A stretch of 37,266 nt of DNA. Origin: Propionibacteriaceae bacterium. Its GTDB lineage: Bacteria; Actinomycetota; Actinomycetes; Propionibacteriales; Propionibacteriaceae. Numbering within the stretch: the stretch's first letter is position 1; every line of letters begins with the position of its first letter. Made by a program: the position numbers and the translations under genes. The notes under the pieces are model-generated. The model made no database searches, was not told where the DNA came from, and saw only the letters and a program-made list of their open reading frames with translations. Positions 1 through 10,025 of the stretch are shown here, piece by piece. Where the stretch lies: the NCBI GenBank assembly GCA_009778875.1, contig WRFI01000003.1, positions 1 to 37,266 of the forward strand, in the 5' to 3' direction.

Positions 1-712
1 CCAGCACGCCGACCAGCAGGACGGACGCGGCCGGCCTGGCCTGCTCGACGGCGTCAGGCAGCCAGGGATGCAGCGGCACCAGCGGCGACTTCAGGGCGAA
101 GGCCACGAAGAAGACGAGGAACAGCACCTTTTCGACGCCGGGCGTCAGGGCCAAACCGGACAGGTCGGCGAACGACAGCCCGGCCGGGGCCTTGGCGATG
201 ACGTAGATGACGCCGCCCAAGAGGATCAGCCCGCCGGCCAAGGCGAACAACAGGAACTTCAGCGCCGCCGCCGACCGCTTGGGCTTGCCGCCGGAGGCGA
301 TCAGGAAGTACATCGGTATCAACGTCACCTCAAAGGCGATGAAGAAAATGAGAACGTCGTCGGCCAGGTACGTGAACAGCGCCGCGCTCTCCAGCGCCAA
401 CGCCAACGGCGGCAGATTGAACCAACGCTGCGTCTTCCACCTTGTCAGAATGACGATGGCCGTCACGAAGGTCGTGACCACCACCAGCAGAGCGCTCAAC
501 CCGTCCATTCGCAGCGCGTAGTGGGCACCGATCTGGGGTATCCACGAGTACGACTCGTCCAGCCGGGCCCGGGCGGTGACCGCCCAGATGCTCAGGCCGA
601 AGGTGAGCGCCGCGAAGACGAAGCCGACAGGCACGCGCGGGTGGCCCTTGATCAGGGTCGTCACTAGTGCGCCGAGCAGCGGCAGCAGTCCGATTACTGT
701 TAACCACGGCAT
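1..712 (-). CDS. nuoM: NADH-quinone oxidoreductase subunit M (partial, C-terminus off the left edge)
   Basis: Antiporter-like proton-pumping subunit of the complex I membrane arm. The first 237 codons are present, reading from the ATG at 712 and starting MPWLTVIGLLPLLGAL; the rest lies outside the window. Hydrophobic helices alternate with short loops. The segment FEVTLIPMYFLI contains E128, matching the conserved glutamate needed for pumping in NuoM, followed by the K-rich turn GGKPKRSAAALK. Near the left edge the stretch PLHPWLPDA is typical of the Proton_antipo_M family. The start lies 1 bp after the nuoL stop codon, so translation is probably coupled. nuoN is expected just beyond the left edge. 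Family assignment is very secure; only the truncation limits it. Confidence 0.95.
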   Translation of the reverse strand, partial: MPWLTVIGLLPLLGALVTTLIKGHPRVPVGFVFAALTFGLSIWAVTARARLDESYSWIPQIGAHYALRMDGLSALLVVVTTFVTAIVILTRWKTQRWFNLPPLALALESAALFTYLADDVLIFFIAFEVTLIPMYFLIASGGKPKRSAAALKFLLFALAGGLILLGGVIYVIAKAPAGLSFADLSGLALTPGVEKVLFLVFFVAFALKSPLVPLHPWLPDAVEQARPAASVLLVGVL

Positions 713-713
713 G

Positions 714-2585
714 TCAGATCACCTGCCCCGCCACGACGACGGCCACCATGATGACGACCACACCGACGGCCATCATCAGCCCGTAACTTCGAACCTTGCC
801 GTTTTGCAGACCTCTGATCCACGTCGACAGGCCCATGCCGGCGCGGTAGATGCCGCGCGCCCCGCCGTCGACCAGATAGCGGTCGACCACGCCGACGCTG
901 TCGGTGACACCGTCGCTGGCCAGCACGACCACGTCGTTGACGGCGTTCGCGCCCAGTTCGGCGTCAGCGGCCCGCAGAAGGAAGTTCGACTCGTTGACGG
1001 GCCCGCGGCGATAGACCAGCCAGCCCGCCAGCACGCCGATCACCAGCGCCCCAAACGCCGCGCCGGTCACCCAGGTGAACTCGAACAGGCTCGACGGCAC
1101 CTCGGGCGGCTCGCCGGTCACCGGCGCCAGCCAGCCGACAATGTGGTTGTTCAGGAAGGCACCGGCCCCCAGCGAGGCGACGGCCAGGATAACCATCGGC
1201 ACCAGCATCAAACCGGGCGCCTCATGGGGGTGGACGTCGTCGCCCCAGCGCTTCTCGCCGAAGAACGTCAAGATCACCAGGCGCGTCATGTAGTAGGCCG
1301 TGACGACGGCGCCCAGCAGCGCCAGCGCGCCCAACACCGGCGACTTGTCGAACGCGGCGGTGATGATGTGGTCCTTGCTGTAGTAGCCGGAAATGAAGGG
1401 GAACCCGATCAGCGCCAAAGTGCCGCAGGCAAACGTCAGGAACGTCCACGGCATGACCTTGCGCAGCGCCCCGAAGTGCATCATGTTGACGTCGTCGTTC
1501 GTGGCATGCATGACGGACCCGGCACCGAGGAAGAGGTTCGCCTTGAAGGCGCCGTGGGTCAGCAGGTGGAAGATGGCGAAGGCCGCGCCGGCCGGGCCGA
1601 GGCCGGCGGCCAGCATCATGTAGCCGATCTGGCTCATCGTCGACCCGGCCAACACCTTCTTGATGTCGGCCTTGGCGGTGCCGATCCAGGCACCCATCAG
1701 CAGCGTCACCACGCCGACGATGGCCACCGCCCACATGGCCACCTCGCTGACGGTGAAGACGAACTGGCTGCGCACCACCAGGTAGACGCCAGCCGTCACC
1801 ATGGTCGCCGCGTGGATCAGAGCCGAGACGGGCGTTGGGCCCTCCATCGCGTCGAGCAGCCAGCTTTGCAGCGGGAACTGCGCCGACTTGCCGCAGGCCG
1901 CCAGCAGCAGCAGGCACCCGACCAGCCCGACCCAGGCACCGCCACCGGCCACGGACGGGCCGACCGCGACGAAGTTGACGCTGCCCACATGCGAGAACAG
2001 CAAGGCCATGGCGCTCAGCAAGCCCAGATCGCCGATGCGGTTCATGATGAAGGCCTTCTTGGCGGCCAGCGCGGCCGACTGCTTCTGCTGCCAGAACCCG
2101 ATCAGCAGATAGGACGCGAGGCCCACGCCTTCCCAGCCGACGAACAGCAGCGCGTAGTTGTCGGCCAGAACCAGCAGCAGCATCGAGCCGGCGAAGATGT
2201 TGAGGAAGCCGAAGAAGCGCCGCCGTCCCGGGTCGTGGGCCATGTAGGCCACGGCGTAGATGAAGATCAGCGAACCGACGCCGGTCACCAGCAGCACGAA
2301 CGCCAGGCTCAGATGGTCGACCTGCAGGCCGGCGTCGACTCGCAGCGAGCCCGCCTGAAGCCAGACGAACCACTTGACGAAATAGCTTTCCACGCCGCTG
2401 TTGGCAAGCATTTGCACCAGCATCGCCACAGCCAGGCCGAAGGGCACCACCAGGCCGGCCACGCCGAGCCAATGGCCCCACCTGTCCCCCACCCGGCCGA
2501 TCAGCAGCAGCACCGCGGCGACGGCGAAGGGTATCAGCACCAGCAACCAGGCCAGGCCGACCGCACCAGTAACTCCACCAGTCAT
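714..2585 (-). CDS. nuoL: NADH-quinone oxidoreductase subunit L
   Basis: Distal antiporter-like subunit of the complex I membrane arm, 623 residues, close to the usual length (about 610-630). It starts MTGGVTGAVGLAWLL and is hydrophobic throughout. GWEGVGLASYLLIGFW near residue 150 and TPVSALIHAATMVTAGVYL near residues 250-270 are hallmark NuoL segments. The long C-terminal part (roughly residue 500 on) should form the lateral helix and last membrane anchor, ending in a hydrophobic run after KVRSYGLMMAVG. The ATG at 2585 is 1 bp from the nuoK stop and the gene ends 1 bp before nuoM, so it sits inside the nuo operon. The large open frame on the opposite strand is a GC-driven shadow. Confidence 0.97.
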   Translation of the reverse strand: MTGGVTGAVGLAWLLVLIPFAVAAVLLLIGRVGDRWGHWLGVAGLVVPFGLAVAMLVQMLANSGVESYFVKWFVWLQAGSLRVDAGLQVDHLSLAFVLLVTGVGSLIFIYAVAYMAHDPGRRRFFGFLNIFAGSMLLLVLADNYALLFVGWEGVGLASYLLIGFWQQKQSAALAAKKAFIMNRIGDLGLLSAMALLFSHVGSVNFVAVGPSVAGGGAWVGLVGCLLLLAACGKSAQFPLQSWLLDAMEGPTPVSALIHAATMVTAGVYLVVRSQFVFTVSEVAMWAVAIVGVVTLLMGAWIGTAKADIKKVLAGSTMSQIGYMMLAAGLGPAGAAFAIFHLLTHGAFKANLFLGAGSVMHATNDDVNMMHFGALRKVMPWTFLTFACGTLALIGFPFISGYYSKDHIITAAFDKSPVLGALALLGAVVTAYYMTRLVILTFFGEKRWGDDVHPHEAPGLMLVPMVILAVASLGAGAFLNNHIVGWLAPVTGEPPEVPSSLFEFTWVTGAAFGALVIGVLAGWLVYRRGPVNESNFLLRAADAELGANAVNDVVVLASDGVTDSVGVVDRYLVDGGARGIYRAGMGLSTWIRGLQNGKVRSYGLMMAVGVVVIMVAVVVAGQVI

Positions 2586-2586
2586 A

Positions 2587-2886
2587 TCAGCGCCTCAACC
2601 AACTCGAAGCGTCGATGCTGGCGGTGTGCAACGACCTCGCAATAGTGATGATGATGGCCAGGCCGACAACCACCTCGGCCGCCGCCACCACCATGACGAA
2701 GAAGGCCATGATCTGGCCCGTCAGGTCACCCACGGCGTCCGCGAAGGTCACCAGGGTCAGGTTGGCGGCATTGAGCATCAACTCGATGGACATGAAGATC
2801 AACAAGGCGTTGCGCCGCGTCAAGAACCCGGCCACGCCGATGGCGAAAAGAATGGCGGCCAGAACCAGGTAGTAGTTCTCGTTCAC
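2587..2886 (-). CDS. nuoK: NADH-quinone oxidoreductase subunit K
   Basis: Small membrane subunit of complex I, 99 residues, the normal NuoK length. Three predicted helices cover about residues 5-22, 27-48 and 58-83. Two buried glutamates are visible, E35 in SIELMLNA and E71 in AAAEVVVG, in the positions of the conserved pair (E36 and E72 in E. coli) on the proton path. The start is a GTG at 2886 that overlaps the nuoJ stop as GTGA, which explains the choice of start and suggests translational coupling. Confidence 0.97.
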   Translation of the reverse strand: MNENYYLVLAAILFAIGVAGFLTRRNALLIFMSIELMLNAANLTLVTFADAVGDLTGQIMAFFVMVVAAAEVVVGLAIIITIARSLHTASIDASSWLRR

Positions 2887-3782
2887 TTCTCCACCTCCTG
2901 GTCTGCTTCAGCTGACGCGTCGGTCTTCGCCGTCAACGCCGGCGCCGCGTCCGGCAGGTCGGCCATCAGCCGCGGCCGCCCGTCCAACTCGGCGGCCTGA
3001 GCGGCCAGCCGGTTGTGCAGCGACTGCGCCGGCAGCTTCAACGCCGGTTCGGCGACCACCGCCTGCCCGCGCGCCTCCAGCGCCGGGGCGACGGAGCCAG
3101 GTGCGGCCGTGCCGTCGGGCAGCAGTGCCGGATAGGTGGCCGCGTTGTGACGGGCATAGACGCCGGGCGCCGGATTGGGTGCCACCGGCAACGCATCGCT
3201 GGCGAACTGGCGCACCCGGCGCTCAGCGCGCTCACGCTGGCGCTCCTTAGGCGTCAGACGCTCGGCATGCGACAGCACCATGGCGGCCAGCGCGGCGGTG
3301 ATGACCAAGGCCGACGCGGCCTCGAAGGCCACCGCGTAGCGCCCGAAGATCAACTGGGCAACCGCCTGGGCATTACCACCGGCCGCGTTGTTGACCCCTG
3401 CCAGGCCCGCGCTTGGGCCGACGATGCCGTGCAGCACCGTGAACCCCAGCAGCCCGGCCAAGGCCACGACGACGACGATGGCGGCGGCCCGCTGGCCTTT
3501 GATGGTCTCCTTCAACTCGTCGGCGGTGTCGACGCCGATCAGCATCATGGTGAACAGGAACAGCATCATCACCGAACCGGTGTAGACGATCAGTTGGGCG
3601 ACGAACAGGAATGGCGCGTTCAGGCTGGCGTACAGCACACCGAGCGCCACCATCAAACCGGCCAGGCACAAGGCCGAATGCACCACCTTGCGGGCCAGCA
3701 CCATGCCGAAGCCCAGCACCACCATGATCGGGGCGCAGATCCAGAACGTGACGGCGGTGAGGTTGACGGCCATGCCAATCAT
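2883..3782 (-). CDS. nuoJ: NADH-quinone oxidoreductase subunit J with long C-terminal tail
   Basis: Membrane subunit of complex I, 299 residues. Five hydrophobic helices occupy roughly residues 10-180, including the conserved [22 protein letters not shown] segment around 62-84, where NuoJ has its pi-bulge helix. After [22 protein letters not shown] the remaining 110 or so residues are hydrophilic and rich in Ala and Pro, with [21 protein letters not shown]. This tail is longer than in enterobacterial NuoJ (about 184 aa) but resembles the extended NuoJ proteins of actinobacteria. The ATG at 3782 overlaps the nuoI stop, and the stop overlaps the nuoK start. Confidence 0.95.
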   Translation of the reverse strand: MIGMAVNLTAVTFWICAPIMVVLGFGMVLARKVVHSALCLAGLMVALGVLYASLNAPFLFVAQLIVYTGSVMMLFLFTMMLIGVDTADELKETIKGQRAAAIVVVVALAGLLGFTVLHGIVGPSAGLAGVNNAAGGNAQAVAQLIFGRYAVAFEAASALVITAALAAMVLSHAERLTPKERQRERAERRVRQFASDALPVAPNPAPGVYARHNAATYPALLPDGTAAPGSVAPALEARGQAVVAEPALKLPAQSLHNRLAAQAAELDGRPRLMADLPDAAPALTAKTDASAEADQEVEK

Positions 3783-4330
3783 GCCGCACCCCCCACGCCC
3801 GCCGAAGAGGCCGGCACCCGGGTGTCGACGTCGCCCACATCGGGCAGCCCCGCGTAATAGTCTTTCTCGCTGCCCAGCAGGCGCGGATGCGGCGGTGCCG
3901 TCATCCCGGCCGACAACGGCGCGAGCAGTTCGTCCTTGGTGTAGATCAAGGACTCCCGCGTCCGGTCCGCCAGCTTGAACTCGTTCGTCATGGTCAACGC
4001 CCTGGTGGGGCAGGCCTCAATGCACAAGCCGCAGAACACGCAGCGCAGGTAGTTGATCTGGTAGACGCGCCCGTACCGCTCGCCTGGCGAAAAGCGGGCT
4101 TCGTCGGTGTTCGCGCCGCCCTCGACGTAGATCGCATCGGCCGGGCAGGCCCAGGCGCACAGTTCGCAGCCGACGCACTTCTCCAGCCCGTCCGGCCACC
4201 GGTTCAGCTGGTGACGCCCGTGGAAACGCGGCGCCGTCACCTTTTCTTTGCCCTTTTGCGGGTAGCCCTGTGTGAAGGTGGGGCGGAACATCGTCTTGAA
4301 CGTGATCCAAAAACCTGACCAAGCGGCCAT
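3779..4330 (-). CDS. nuoI: NADH-quinone oxidoreductase subunit I (8Fe ferredoxin-like)
   Basis: Peripheral-arm subunit carrying the two [4Fe-4S] clusters N6a and N6b, which pass electrons from NuoG towards NuoB. Two CxxCxxCxxxCP motifs are complete: C52-C55-C58-C62 and C97-C100-C103-C107. The protein is 183 residues, starting [17 protein letters not shown]. An upstream in-frame extension is open, but the ATG at 4330 sits 1 bp after the nuoH stop and gives the usual N-terminus, so it was chosen. The C-terminal tail of about 45 residues after KDELLAPLS is hydrophilic. The stop overlaps the nuoJ start (ATGA). Confidence 0.97.
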   Translation of the reverse strand: MAAWSGFWITFKTMFRPTFTQGYPQKGKEKVTAPRFHGRHQLNRWPDGLEKCVGCELCAWACPADAIYVEGGANTDEARFSPGERYGRVYQINYLRCVFCGLCIEACPTRALTMTNEFKLADRTRESLIYTKDELLAPLSAGMTAPPHPRLLGSEKDYYAGLPDVGDVDTRVPASSAGVGGAA

Positions 4331-4331
4331 G

Positions 4332-5678
4332 TCAATCGCCCCCGTCCGTCTCGTCAGCCGTGCGCCGCGCCGAGGCCGTCTGGCCTTCGTACTCCAGCGC
4401 GGCTGGCACCAGCCCGGCCAGCTCGGGTAACTGCACACCGGGCATCGGCGGCACCGGGTAGCCGCCCGCGTAGGCGTCGAACTCTTCGCCTGCCGAGCCC
4501 GTCTGGGTATGGGATCGCTTCTCCTCCGCCGCCCCCCGCCGATCGCTGGCCCAAACCGCTGCCAGAACGATCGCCACGATTACCACCGCCGTGATGATCA
4601 GCACATACATCGGCAGCGCGCCGTTCAAGGCCTTGTGATACACGCCGATCAGGGTGATCCAGCCCAGGTTGGCCGGTATCAGCACCTTCCAGCCCAGCGA
4701 CATGAAGTGGTCGTAGCGGAACCTGGGCAGCGCGGCCCTGGCCCACACGACGATGAAGATCAACACCTGCACCTTCAGCAGGAACCAGATGATGGTGAAC
4801 CAGCCCTGGTCGAGCATCCCACCCCACAACACATTGAACGGCCAGGGCGCCCGGTAGCCACCCAGGAACAGCGTGGTGGCGACGGCGCAGACCGTGGCGA
4901 CGTTGATGTATTCAGCCAGGAAGTAGATGGCGTAGCGGAAGCCCGAATAGTCGGTGATGTGGCCGCTCAGCAGTTCCGACTCGCACTCGGCCAGGTCGAA
5001 GGGAAGACGATTCGTCTCGCCAAACATCGAAATCACGTAGGTGACGAAGCTGGGCAGCAAGATCAGCCCGTACCAGCCGGGCAGCGGCACATTGAGGCTG
5101 CCGAAGTGCATCGTCGCCGACTGCGCGCCCACGACGTCACCCATTGACATCGAACCCGCATACATGGCCACCGCGACGATCGACAGGCCCATGGCGATCT
5201 CGTACGAGATGAGTTGCGCCGTCGCCCGCATCGAACCGAACAGCGAATAGGTGCTCGAACTGGCCCAACCGGCCAGCACCAGCCCGTAGATGCCCAAACC
5301 GGAGATCGCCATGACGAAGATCATGGAGACCGGGAAATCGGCGATCTGCAGCTTCGTCACATGCCCGAAGATGCTGACCTGGCCGCCGAGCGGTATGACC
5401 GTCCACATGGTGAAGGCCGCCACCGCCGTCAGGTAGGGCGCCAGGTTGAAGACAATCCCGTCCGTCTTGGCTGGCCGGAAGTCTTCCTTGAACAGCAGCT
5501 TGACGCCGTCGCCAACCGCCTGGCCGAGCCCCAGAGGGCCGTTCATGACGGGACCGAGACGGTTCTGCATCTTGCCGAGTTCACGACGCTCGAACCAGAC
5601 GTTGAAGATCGTCCAGGTCAGCAAGCCGACAAAAACAACGACAATTTTGATGACCACAAGCCACCACGGGTCGTTCAT
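4332..5678 (-). CDS. nuoH: NADH-quinone oxidoreductase subunit H
   Basis: Membrane subunit that forms much of the quinone chamber, 448 residues, starting [16 protein letters not shown]. Diagnostic segments are [16 protein letters not shown] (about residues 28-43), [28 protein letters not shown] (about 138-165) and the acidic loop [27 protein letters not shown] (about 222-248). The canonical protein ends near residue 365; the last 80 or so residues are hydrophilic with [16 protein letters not shown], a tail also common in actinobacterial NuoH. The ATG at 5678 overlaps the nuoG stop. Confidence 0.97.
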   Translation of the reverse strand: MNDPWWLVVIKIVVVFVGLLTWTIFNVWFERRELGKMQNRLGPVMNGPLGLGQAVGDGVKLLFKEDFRPAKTDGIVFNLAPYLTAVAAFTMWTVIPLGGQVSIFGHVTKLQIADFPVSMIFVMAISGLGIYGLVLAGWASSSTYSLFGSMRATAQLISYEIAMGLSIVAVAMYAGSMSMGDVVGAQSATMHFGSLNVPLPGWYGLILLPSFVTYVISMFGETNRLPFDLAECESELLSGHITDYSGFRYAIYFLAEYINVATVCAVATTLFLGGYRAPWPFNVLWGGMLDQGWFTIIWFLLKVQVLIFIVVWARAALPRFRYDHFMSLGWKVLIPANLGWITLIGVYHKALNGALPMYVLIITAVVIVAIVLAAVWASDRRGAAEEKRSHTQTGSAGEEFDAYAGGYPVPPMPGVQLPELAGLVPAALEYEGQTASARRTADETDGGD

Positions 5679-7936
5679 CGTTCACCTCCTTGGCCGTTAG
5701 GTGTTGGTGTAGTTGGTGCCGCGGGCCCCAGCGTCACGACGGTACCCGGTGCCCAAGGCGCATCGGGCACCCAGACGACGCCGGGCGCAGCACCGAGGTC
5801 GACAACCAGCGGCCCGGTCACGCTCGCCCCGTCGGGCCCGGCCACCGCAACCGCTAGGCCGACGGACAGCTTGGCTTGCGAGGCCACGTTCGGTCCGACG
5901 ACGACCGTCGCGGGACGTGGCGTCAAATCGGTGCCGTCGAGGCACCGCGAAGACGGCGTCAGCAGTGTGCGCCAGGTCGCCAGGACGAGCGCACCCTCGT
6001 GGGTGACGAGCGACGCCGACTGGCGGGGTGATGCCGGCACCCGGGCGGAGGCGGCTCGTGCCGCGATGAGCTGCCCAGCCGCCTCGTGCGCGGCGGCATA
6101 GGTTGGCAGGCCAAGATCGGCACCCAGGCGGCGCGCCAATTCGGCCAACACGCGGCGGTCGGCCATCGGCTGGGGTGACAGGACGGGCTCGACGGCCCGC
6201 GCGGTGAGCGTCCAGTCCATGAACGTGCCGGCCTGCTGGGCCAGGGTCGCCACGGGCAGGACCACGTCGGCCAGGTCGGTGGCCGCGCTTGGGCGGGCCT
6301 CCAAACTGACGACGAAAGGCGACTTTGACAAGGCCTGACGGGCCGCCATTGGGTCGGCCAGGTCATCCAGATCCACGCCACCCAGCACCAGCCCAAGGCT
6401 GCCTTGACCGGCCTGGGCCAGCATGTCATCCACGGCCAATCCCTTGCCCGTCGGCAGGCAGCCCATCGCCAGCGCGCCCAGTTCGCCGGCGCGGCGCGGC
6501 ACCCAGGCGAGCCGGGCACCGGCTGATTGGACGGCCGCCTCAACGCTTGAAAGGACGCCCGGCAGACCACCGGCCCGCTCCCCCACCAGGACGATGGTGT
6601 TGGCGTCCAACTTCAGTTTGGCAAGCGCCGACACCTCGTCGCCCGGTGCCGTGGGCACCACTTTGGCCTTCAGCTTCACCGATCCGGGCGAAGCCACGGG
6701 GGCGAGCGTCACCACGCTCAAGCCGGCCTTGCGGACGGCCTTGCGCAGCCGCAGGAAGATCATCGGGCATTCATCTTCGGGCTCCAGGGCCACCAACACC
6801 ACCTGACGGGCCGTCTCGAGGTCGGCGTAGGTGACACCGACCCCCCGGGCCTGGCGCGCCACGAAGCCCGCCTCCTCGGCGCTGGCTCCCCGTCGGGCGC
6901 GGGCGTCGATGTTTGCCGTCTTCATGACCTCGCCGGCAAAGCGCGCGTAGGCCAGCGCGTTTTCCACGGTCAACCGGCCACCCGGTATGACGCCGACCTG
7001 GCCGCGCAGCTTCTTCAACCCGGCGGCGGCCGCGCTCAAAGCCTGCGGCCAAGAGGCCGGCTGGAGTTCGCCGTCCACCTTCACCAGCGGGGCGGTCAAC
7101 GCATCGGACTGCGAGCGGAAACCGAACCGTCCCCGATCGCAGTTCCATTCCTCGTTGACGGCCATGTTGGTGGCGGCCAGGCGGCGGCGCACATCGCCGT
7201 GCCGCTGGTCGACGCGCAATGAACAACCGGCGGCGCAGTTGTCGCAGGCGGTGGTGGTCGAGACGAGGTCGAAAGGCCGCGACTGGAAGCGATAGTCGGC
7301 GGACGTTATCGCGCCGACCGGGCAGATCTGGGACAGATTGCCGCTGAAGTAGCTGACCTCATGTGACGGGCCTGTGCCGATCTGGCTGGCGGCGCCCCGC
7401 TCGACGAGCGACAGCAAAAGATCGCCGCTGATCTGCTCGCCAAAGCGGGTGCAGCGCTGGCACAGCACGCAACGCTCGCGGTCGAGCAGCAAAATGTCGG
7501 TCAGTTCGGTGGGCTTGGGATAGCTGCGCTTGATGCCGCCGTAGCGGGATTCGCCCCGTCCGTTCGACACCGCCTGGTTTTGCAGCGGGCACTCCCCGCC
7601 CTTGTCGCACATCGGGCAATCGAGCGGGTGGTTGATCAACAGGAACTCCAGCATGCCCTCTTGGGCATTGCGGGCCACGTCGGAGGTCACCGCCGTCTTG
7701 ATGACCATGTTGTCCATGGCATCCAGCGCGCAGGCCGGTTGCGGCTTCATGCCGCGGCCGTTGCCGGCGTCCGGCACGTCGACCATGCACTGACGGCAAG
7801 CCGCCACCGGGTCGAGCAGCGGATGGTCGCAGAAGCGGGGAATTTCGATGCCAACCGATTCGGCCGCCCGTATCACCTTCGTGCCCTTGGGCACGGTCAC
7901 GGCGACGTCATCGATGCGCAGCGTCACGTCTGTCAT
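5675..7936 (-). CDS. nuoG: NADH-quinone oxidoreductase subunit G (iron-sulfur)
   Basis: Largest peripheral-arm subunit, 753 residues. All cluster ligands are visible: C36, C47, C50, C69 for [2Fe-2S] N1b; H103, C107, C110, C116 for N5; C156, C159, C162, C205 for N4; and C231, C234, C238, C266 for the off-pathway N7 cluster, which many bacteria keep and mitochondria have lost. The rest is a degenerate molybdopterin-oxidoreductase-like domain without a catalytic site. An open frame extends 25 codons further upstream, but the ATG at 7936 overlaps the nuoF stop (ATGA) and begins at the natural ferredoxin fold (MTDVTLRIDDVAVTVP), so it was chosen. Confidence 0.96.
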   Translation of the reverse strand: MTDVTLRIDDVAVTVPKGTKVIRAAESVGIEIPRFCDHPLLDPVAACRQCMVDVPDAGNGRGMKPQPACALDAMDNMVIKTAVTSDVARNAQEGMLEFLLINHPLDCPMCDKGGECPLQNQAVSNGRGESRYGGIKRSYPKPTELTDILLLDRERCVLCQRCTRFGEQISGDLLLSLVERGAASQIGTGPSHEVSYFSGNLSQICPVGAITSADYRFQSRPFDLVSTTTACDNCAAGCSLRVDQRHGDVRRRLAATNMAVNEEWNCDRGRFGFRSQSDALTAPLVKVDGELQPASWPQALSAAAAGLKKLRGQVGVIPGGRLTVENALAYARFAGEVMKTANIDARARRGASAEEAGFVARQARGVGVTYADLETARQVVLVALEPEDECPMIFLRLRKAVRKAGLSVVTLAPVASPGSVKLKAKVVPTAPGDEVSALAKLKLDANTIVLVGERAGGLPGVLSSVEAAVQSAGARLAWVPRRAGELGALAMGCLPTGKGLAVDDMLAQAGQGSLGLVLGGVDLDDLADPMAARQALSKSPFVVSLEARPSAATDLADVVLPVATLAQQAGTFMDWTLTARAVEPVLSPQPMADRRVLAELARRLGADLGLPTYAAAHEAAGQLIAARAASARVPASPRQSASLVTHEGALVLATWRTLLTPSSRCLDGTDLTPRPATVVVGPNVASQAKLSVGLAVAVAGPDGASVTGPLVVDLGAAPGVVWVPDAPWAPGTVVTLGPAAPTTPTPNGQGGER

Positions 7937-9264
7937 GCCGCACCTCGTTTCGGTGAGGAGGCCGAATCGCTCGCCCACAGCGTCGACTTCTCGTAGGGGA
8001 ACAGTTCCCAAGCCGGTGTGTGATAGCCGGCCTCAAACTCGTCCCGGAAATGCTTGACGGCGCTGCTGACGCAGGCCACCGTCCCGTCGGCCAGCACGCA
8101 GAAGCTCAGGCCCGACATCTGGCCGGTGATGCTGAGCAGCTTGTCCACATCGCCCGGTTGTCCCTGGCCTGCCTCCAACCGGCCCAGCACCTGCACGAGC
8201 CACCAACTGCCTTCCCGGCAGGGTGTGCATTTGCCGCACGACTCGTGCTGATAGAACTGTGTCCACCGCAGCGTCGTGCGCACCACCGAGGTTGTCTCGT
8301 CAAACACCTGCAGCGCCTTTGTGCCGAGAATCGAACCGGCCGCCCCGACCGACTCGTAGTCGAGGGGGACGTCCAGGTCCTCTGCCGTAAATATCGGCGT
8401 GGACGAGCCGCCCGGGGTGAAGAACTTGAGCTGGTGACCGGCCCGGATGCCGCCGGCCAGGTCAAGCAAGGTGCGCATCGTCGTGCCCAGCGGCGCCTCG
8501 TACTGCCCGGGGTGGGCGACGTGGCCAGACAGCGAGTAGAGCATGGCGCCCTTCGACTTCTCGGTGCCCATCGAGGCGTACCATTCGGCGCCGTTCACCA
8601 GGATGGCCGGCACCGAGCAGATCGACTCGGCGTTGTTGACGACCGTCGGGCTGGCGTACAGGCCCGCCACCGCCGGGAAGGGGGGACGAAGCCTGGGCTG
8701 CCCGCGGAAACCTTCGAGCGAGCTGAGCAGGGCGGTTTCCTCGCCGCAGATGTAGGCGCCGGCCCCGGCGTGCACGATGATGTCGCAGTCGAAGCCCGAA
8801 CCCAGGATGTTCTTGCCCAACAGGCCGGCCGCGTAGGCCTCACGAACCGCCGCGCGGACGCGCCGGATGACGTGGGCCACCTCGCCGCGCACGTAGATGT
8901 AGGCCTCGTGCGCGCCGACAGCGTAGCAGGCGATGATTGAGCCCTCCACGACCAGCTGCGGCGAGGCCATCAGCATCGGCATGTCTTTGCAGGTGCCGGG
9001 CTCCGACTCGTCGCAGTTGACGACGAGATACTTCGGGTTGGGGTTGTCCTGGGGTATGAAACTCCACTTGGTGCCGGTCGGGAATCCGGCGCCGCCGCGG
9101 CCGCGCAGGCCGGAATCGATGACGGTTTTCATGACGTCGGCCGGCGCCATGCCAAATGCCTTCCTCAGCCCGTCATAGCCGCCGTTGGCGCGGTATGTGC
9201 TGAGCTTCCAGGACATCGGCTTGTCCCAGGTTTGGGTCAGTATCGGGGTCAGGGTGTCGGTCAT
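7933..9264 (-). CDS. nuoF: NADH-quinone oxidoreductase subunit F (NADH- and FMN-binding)
   Basis: Entry point for electrons: oxidises NADH with FMN and holds cluster N3. The protein has 443 residues. The glycine-rich NADH/FMN site GLRGRGGAGFPTGTKW covers about 52-67, ESEPGTCKD is at 86-94, and the FMN-binding GAGAYICGEETALL is at about 167-180. The [4Fe-4S] ligands are C343, C346 and C349 in ESCGKCTPCREGS, with C389 in SGLSFCVLADGT as the fourth. The ATG at 9264 overlaps the nuoE stop. With nuoE and nuoG present, the enzyme should accept NADH rather than F420H2 or ferredoxin. Confidence 0.97.
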   Translation of the reverse strand: MTDTLTPILTQTWDKPMSWKLSTYRANGGYDGLRKAFGMAPADVMKTVIDSGLRGRGGAGFPTGTKWSFIPQDNPNPKYLVVNCDESEPGTCKDMPMLMASPQLVVEGSIIACYAVGAHEAYIYVRGEVAHVIRRVRAAVREAYAAGLLGKNILGSGFDCDIIVHAGAGAYICGEETALLSSLEGFRGQPRLRPPFPAVAGLYASPTVVNNAESICSVPAILVNGAEWYASMGTEKSKGAMLYSLSGHVAHPGQYEAPLGTTMRTLLDLAGGIRAGHQLKFFTPGGSSTPIFTAEDLDVPLDYESVGAAGSILGTKALQVFDETTSVVRTTLRWTQFYQHESCGKCTPCREGSWWLVQVLGRLEAGQGQPGDVDKLLSITGQMSGLSFCVLADGTVACVSSAVKHFRDEFEAGYHTPAWELFPYEKSTLWASDSASSPKRGAA

Positions 9265-10025
9265 GCGGGCGCCCCCTTGGGTACGGGCGGCGCGGTTGGC
9301 CTGGTTCTCGGCGCACCCGGCGCTTTCCAGCCCTTGGCGCGGGCGATCTTCAGCCCCACGAGCGATGGCTCGCCGGCGGCCGGACCCTCATCGGCCAGCC
9401 CGTCGTCGAAACCGGCCAGCATGCGTTCGTTGGCCGCCCAGCCCGGCAGCACCGGGCCGCGGGTCGACTTGACGGGCTTGCCGGCCGCCAGGTCGTCGAG
9501 CACGGCGATCGTCTTGCCCGGGGTCATGTTGTCCATGAACTCCCAATCGATCATTACCACCGGCGCATAGTCGCAGGCGGCGTTGCATTCGACGGCTTCG
9601 AGCGAGAACTTGCCGTCCGGGGTCACCTCGTCGTCGCCAATCCCCAGGTGCTGCTCGACCGCTTCCATGATCTCGTCGCCGCCCATGACGGCGCACAGGG
9701 CGGTGCGGCAAACCCCGACGTGATGCTGGCCGCCGCGATGGCGGCGGAACTGCGTGTAGAAGGTGGCGATCCCCACCACCTCGGCGATGGACATGCCAAG
9801 TATTTCGGCGCAGGCCCGCACACCGGCGGGGCTGATCCGCTCGTCCACCGATTGCACCAGGTGCAGCATCGGCATGATCGCCGACCGGGGCCTTGGGTAG
9901 CGGCCGGCCAGGTCCCGCAATTCCTCCAAGGTTTTCTGGTCGATCGCCGTCGACTCGTCCGTCCAGTCGATGCTGCCGCTGTCGTCGAAATCGTGCGGCA
10001 GCACCTCAGTGGCCCGCTCACTCAT
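9261..10025 (-). CDS. nuoE: NADH-quinone oxidoreductase subunit E ([2Fe-2S])
   Basis: Peripheral-arm subunit that binds cluster N1a beside NuoF, 254 residues. The ligand pattern is complete: C106 and C111 in VCRTALC, then C147 and C151 in ECNAAC. The thioredoxin-like fold covers about residues 30-195; the last 55 or so residues are Pro/Ala-rich (KAPGAPRTRPTAPPVPKG) and look disordered. The ATG at 10025 overlaps the nuoD stop, and the stop overlaps the nuoF start. The tail is longer than in E. coli NuoE (166 aa) but of a kind seen in actinobacterial homologues. Confidence 0.97.
   Translation of the reverse strand: MSERATEVLPHDFDDSGSIDWTDESTAIDQKTLEELRDLAGRYPRPRSAIMPMLHLVQSVDERISPAGVRACAEILGMSIAEVVGIATFYTQFRRHRGGQHHVGVCRTALCAVMGGDEIMEAVEQHLGIGDDEVTPDGKFSLEAVECNAACDYAPVVMIDWEFMDNMTPGKTIAVLDDLAAGKPVKSTRGPVLPGWAANERMLAGFDDGLADEGPAAGEPSLVGLKIARAKGWKAPGAPRTRPTAPPVPKGAPA

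Noticed and set aside
576-2645. 689-codon open frame on the plus strand opposite nuoL
   Set aside because: Antisense shadow of a well-conserved nuoL gene in GC-rich DNA; the protein is Gln/Arg/His/Asp-rich with no recognisable domain.
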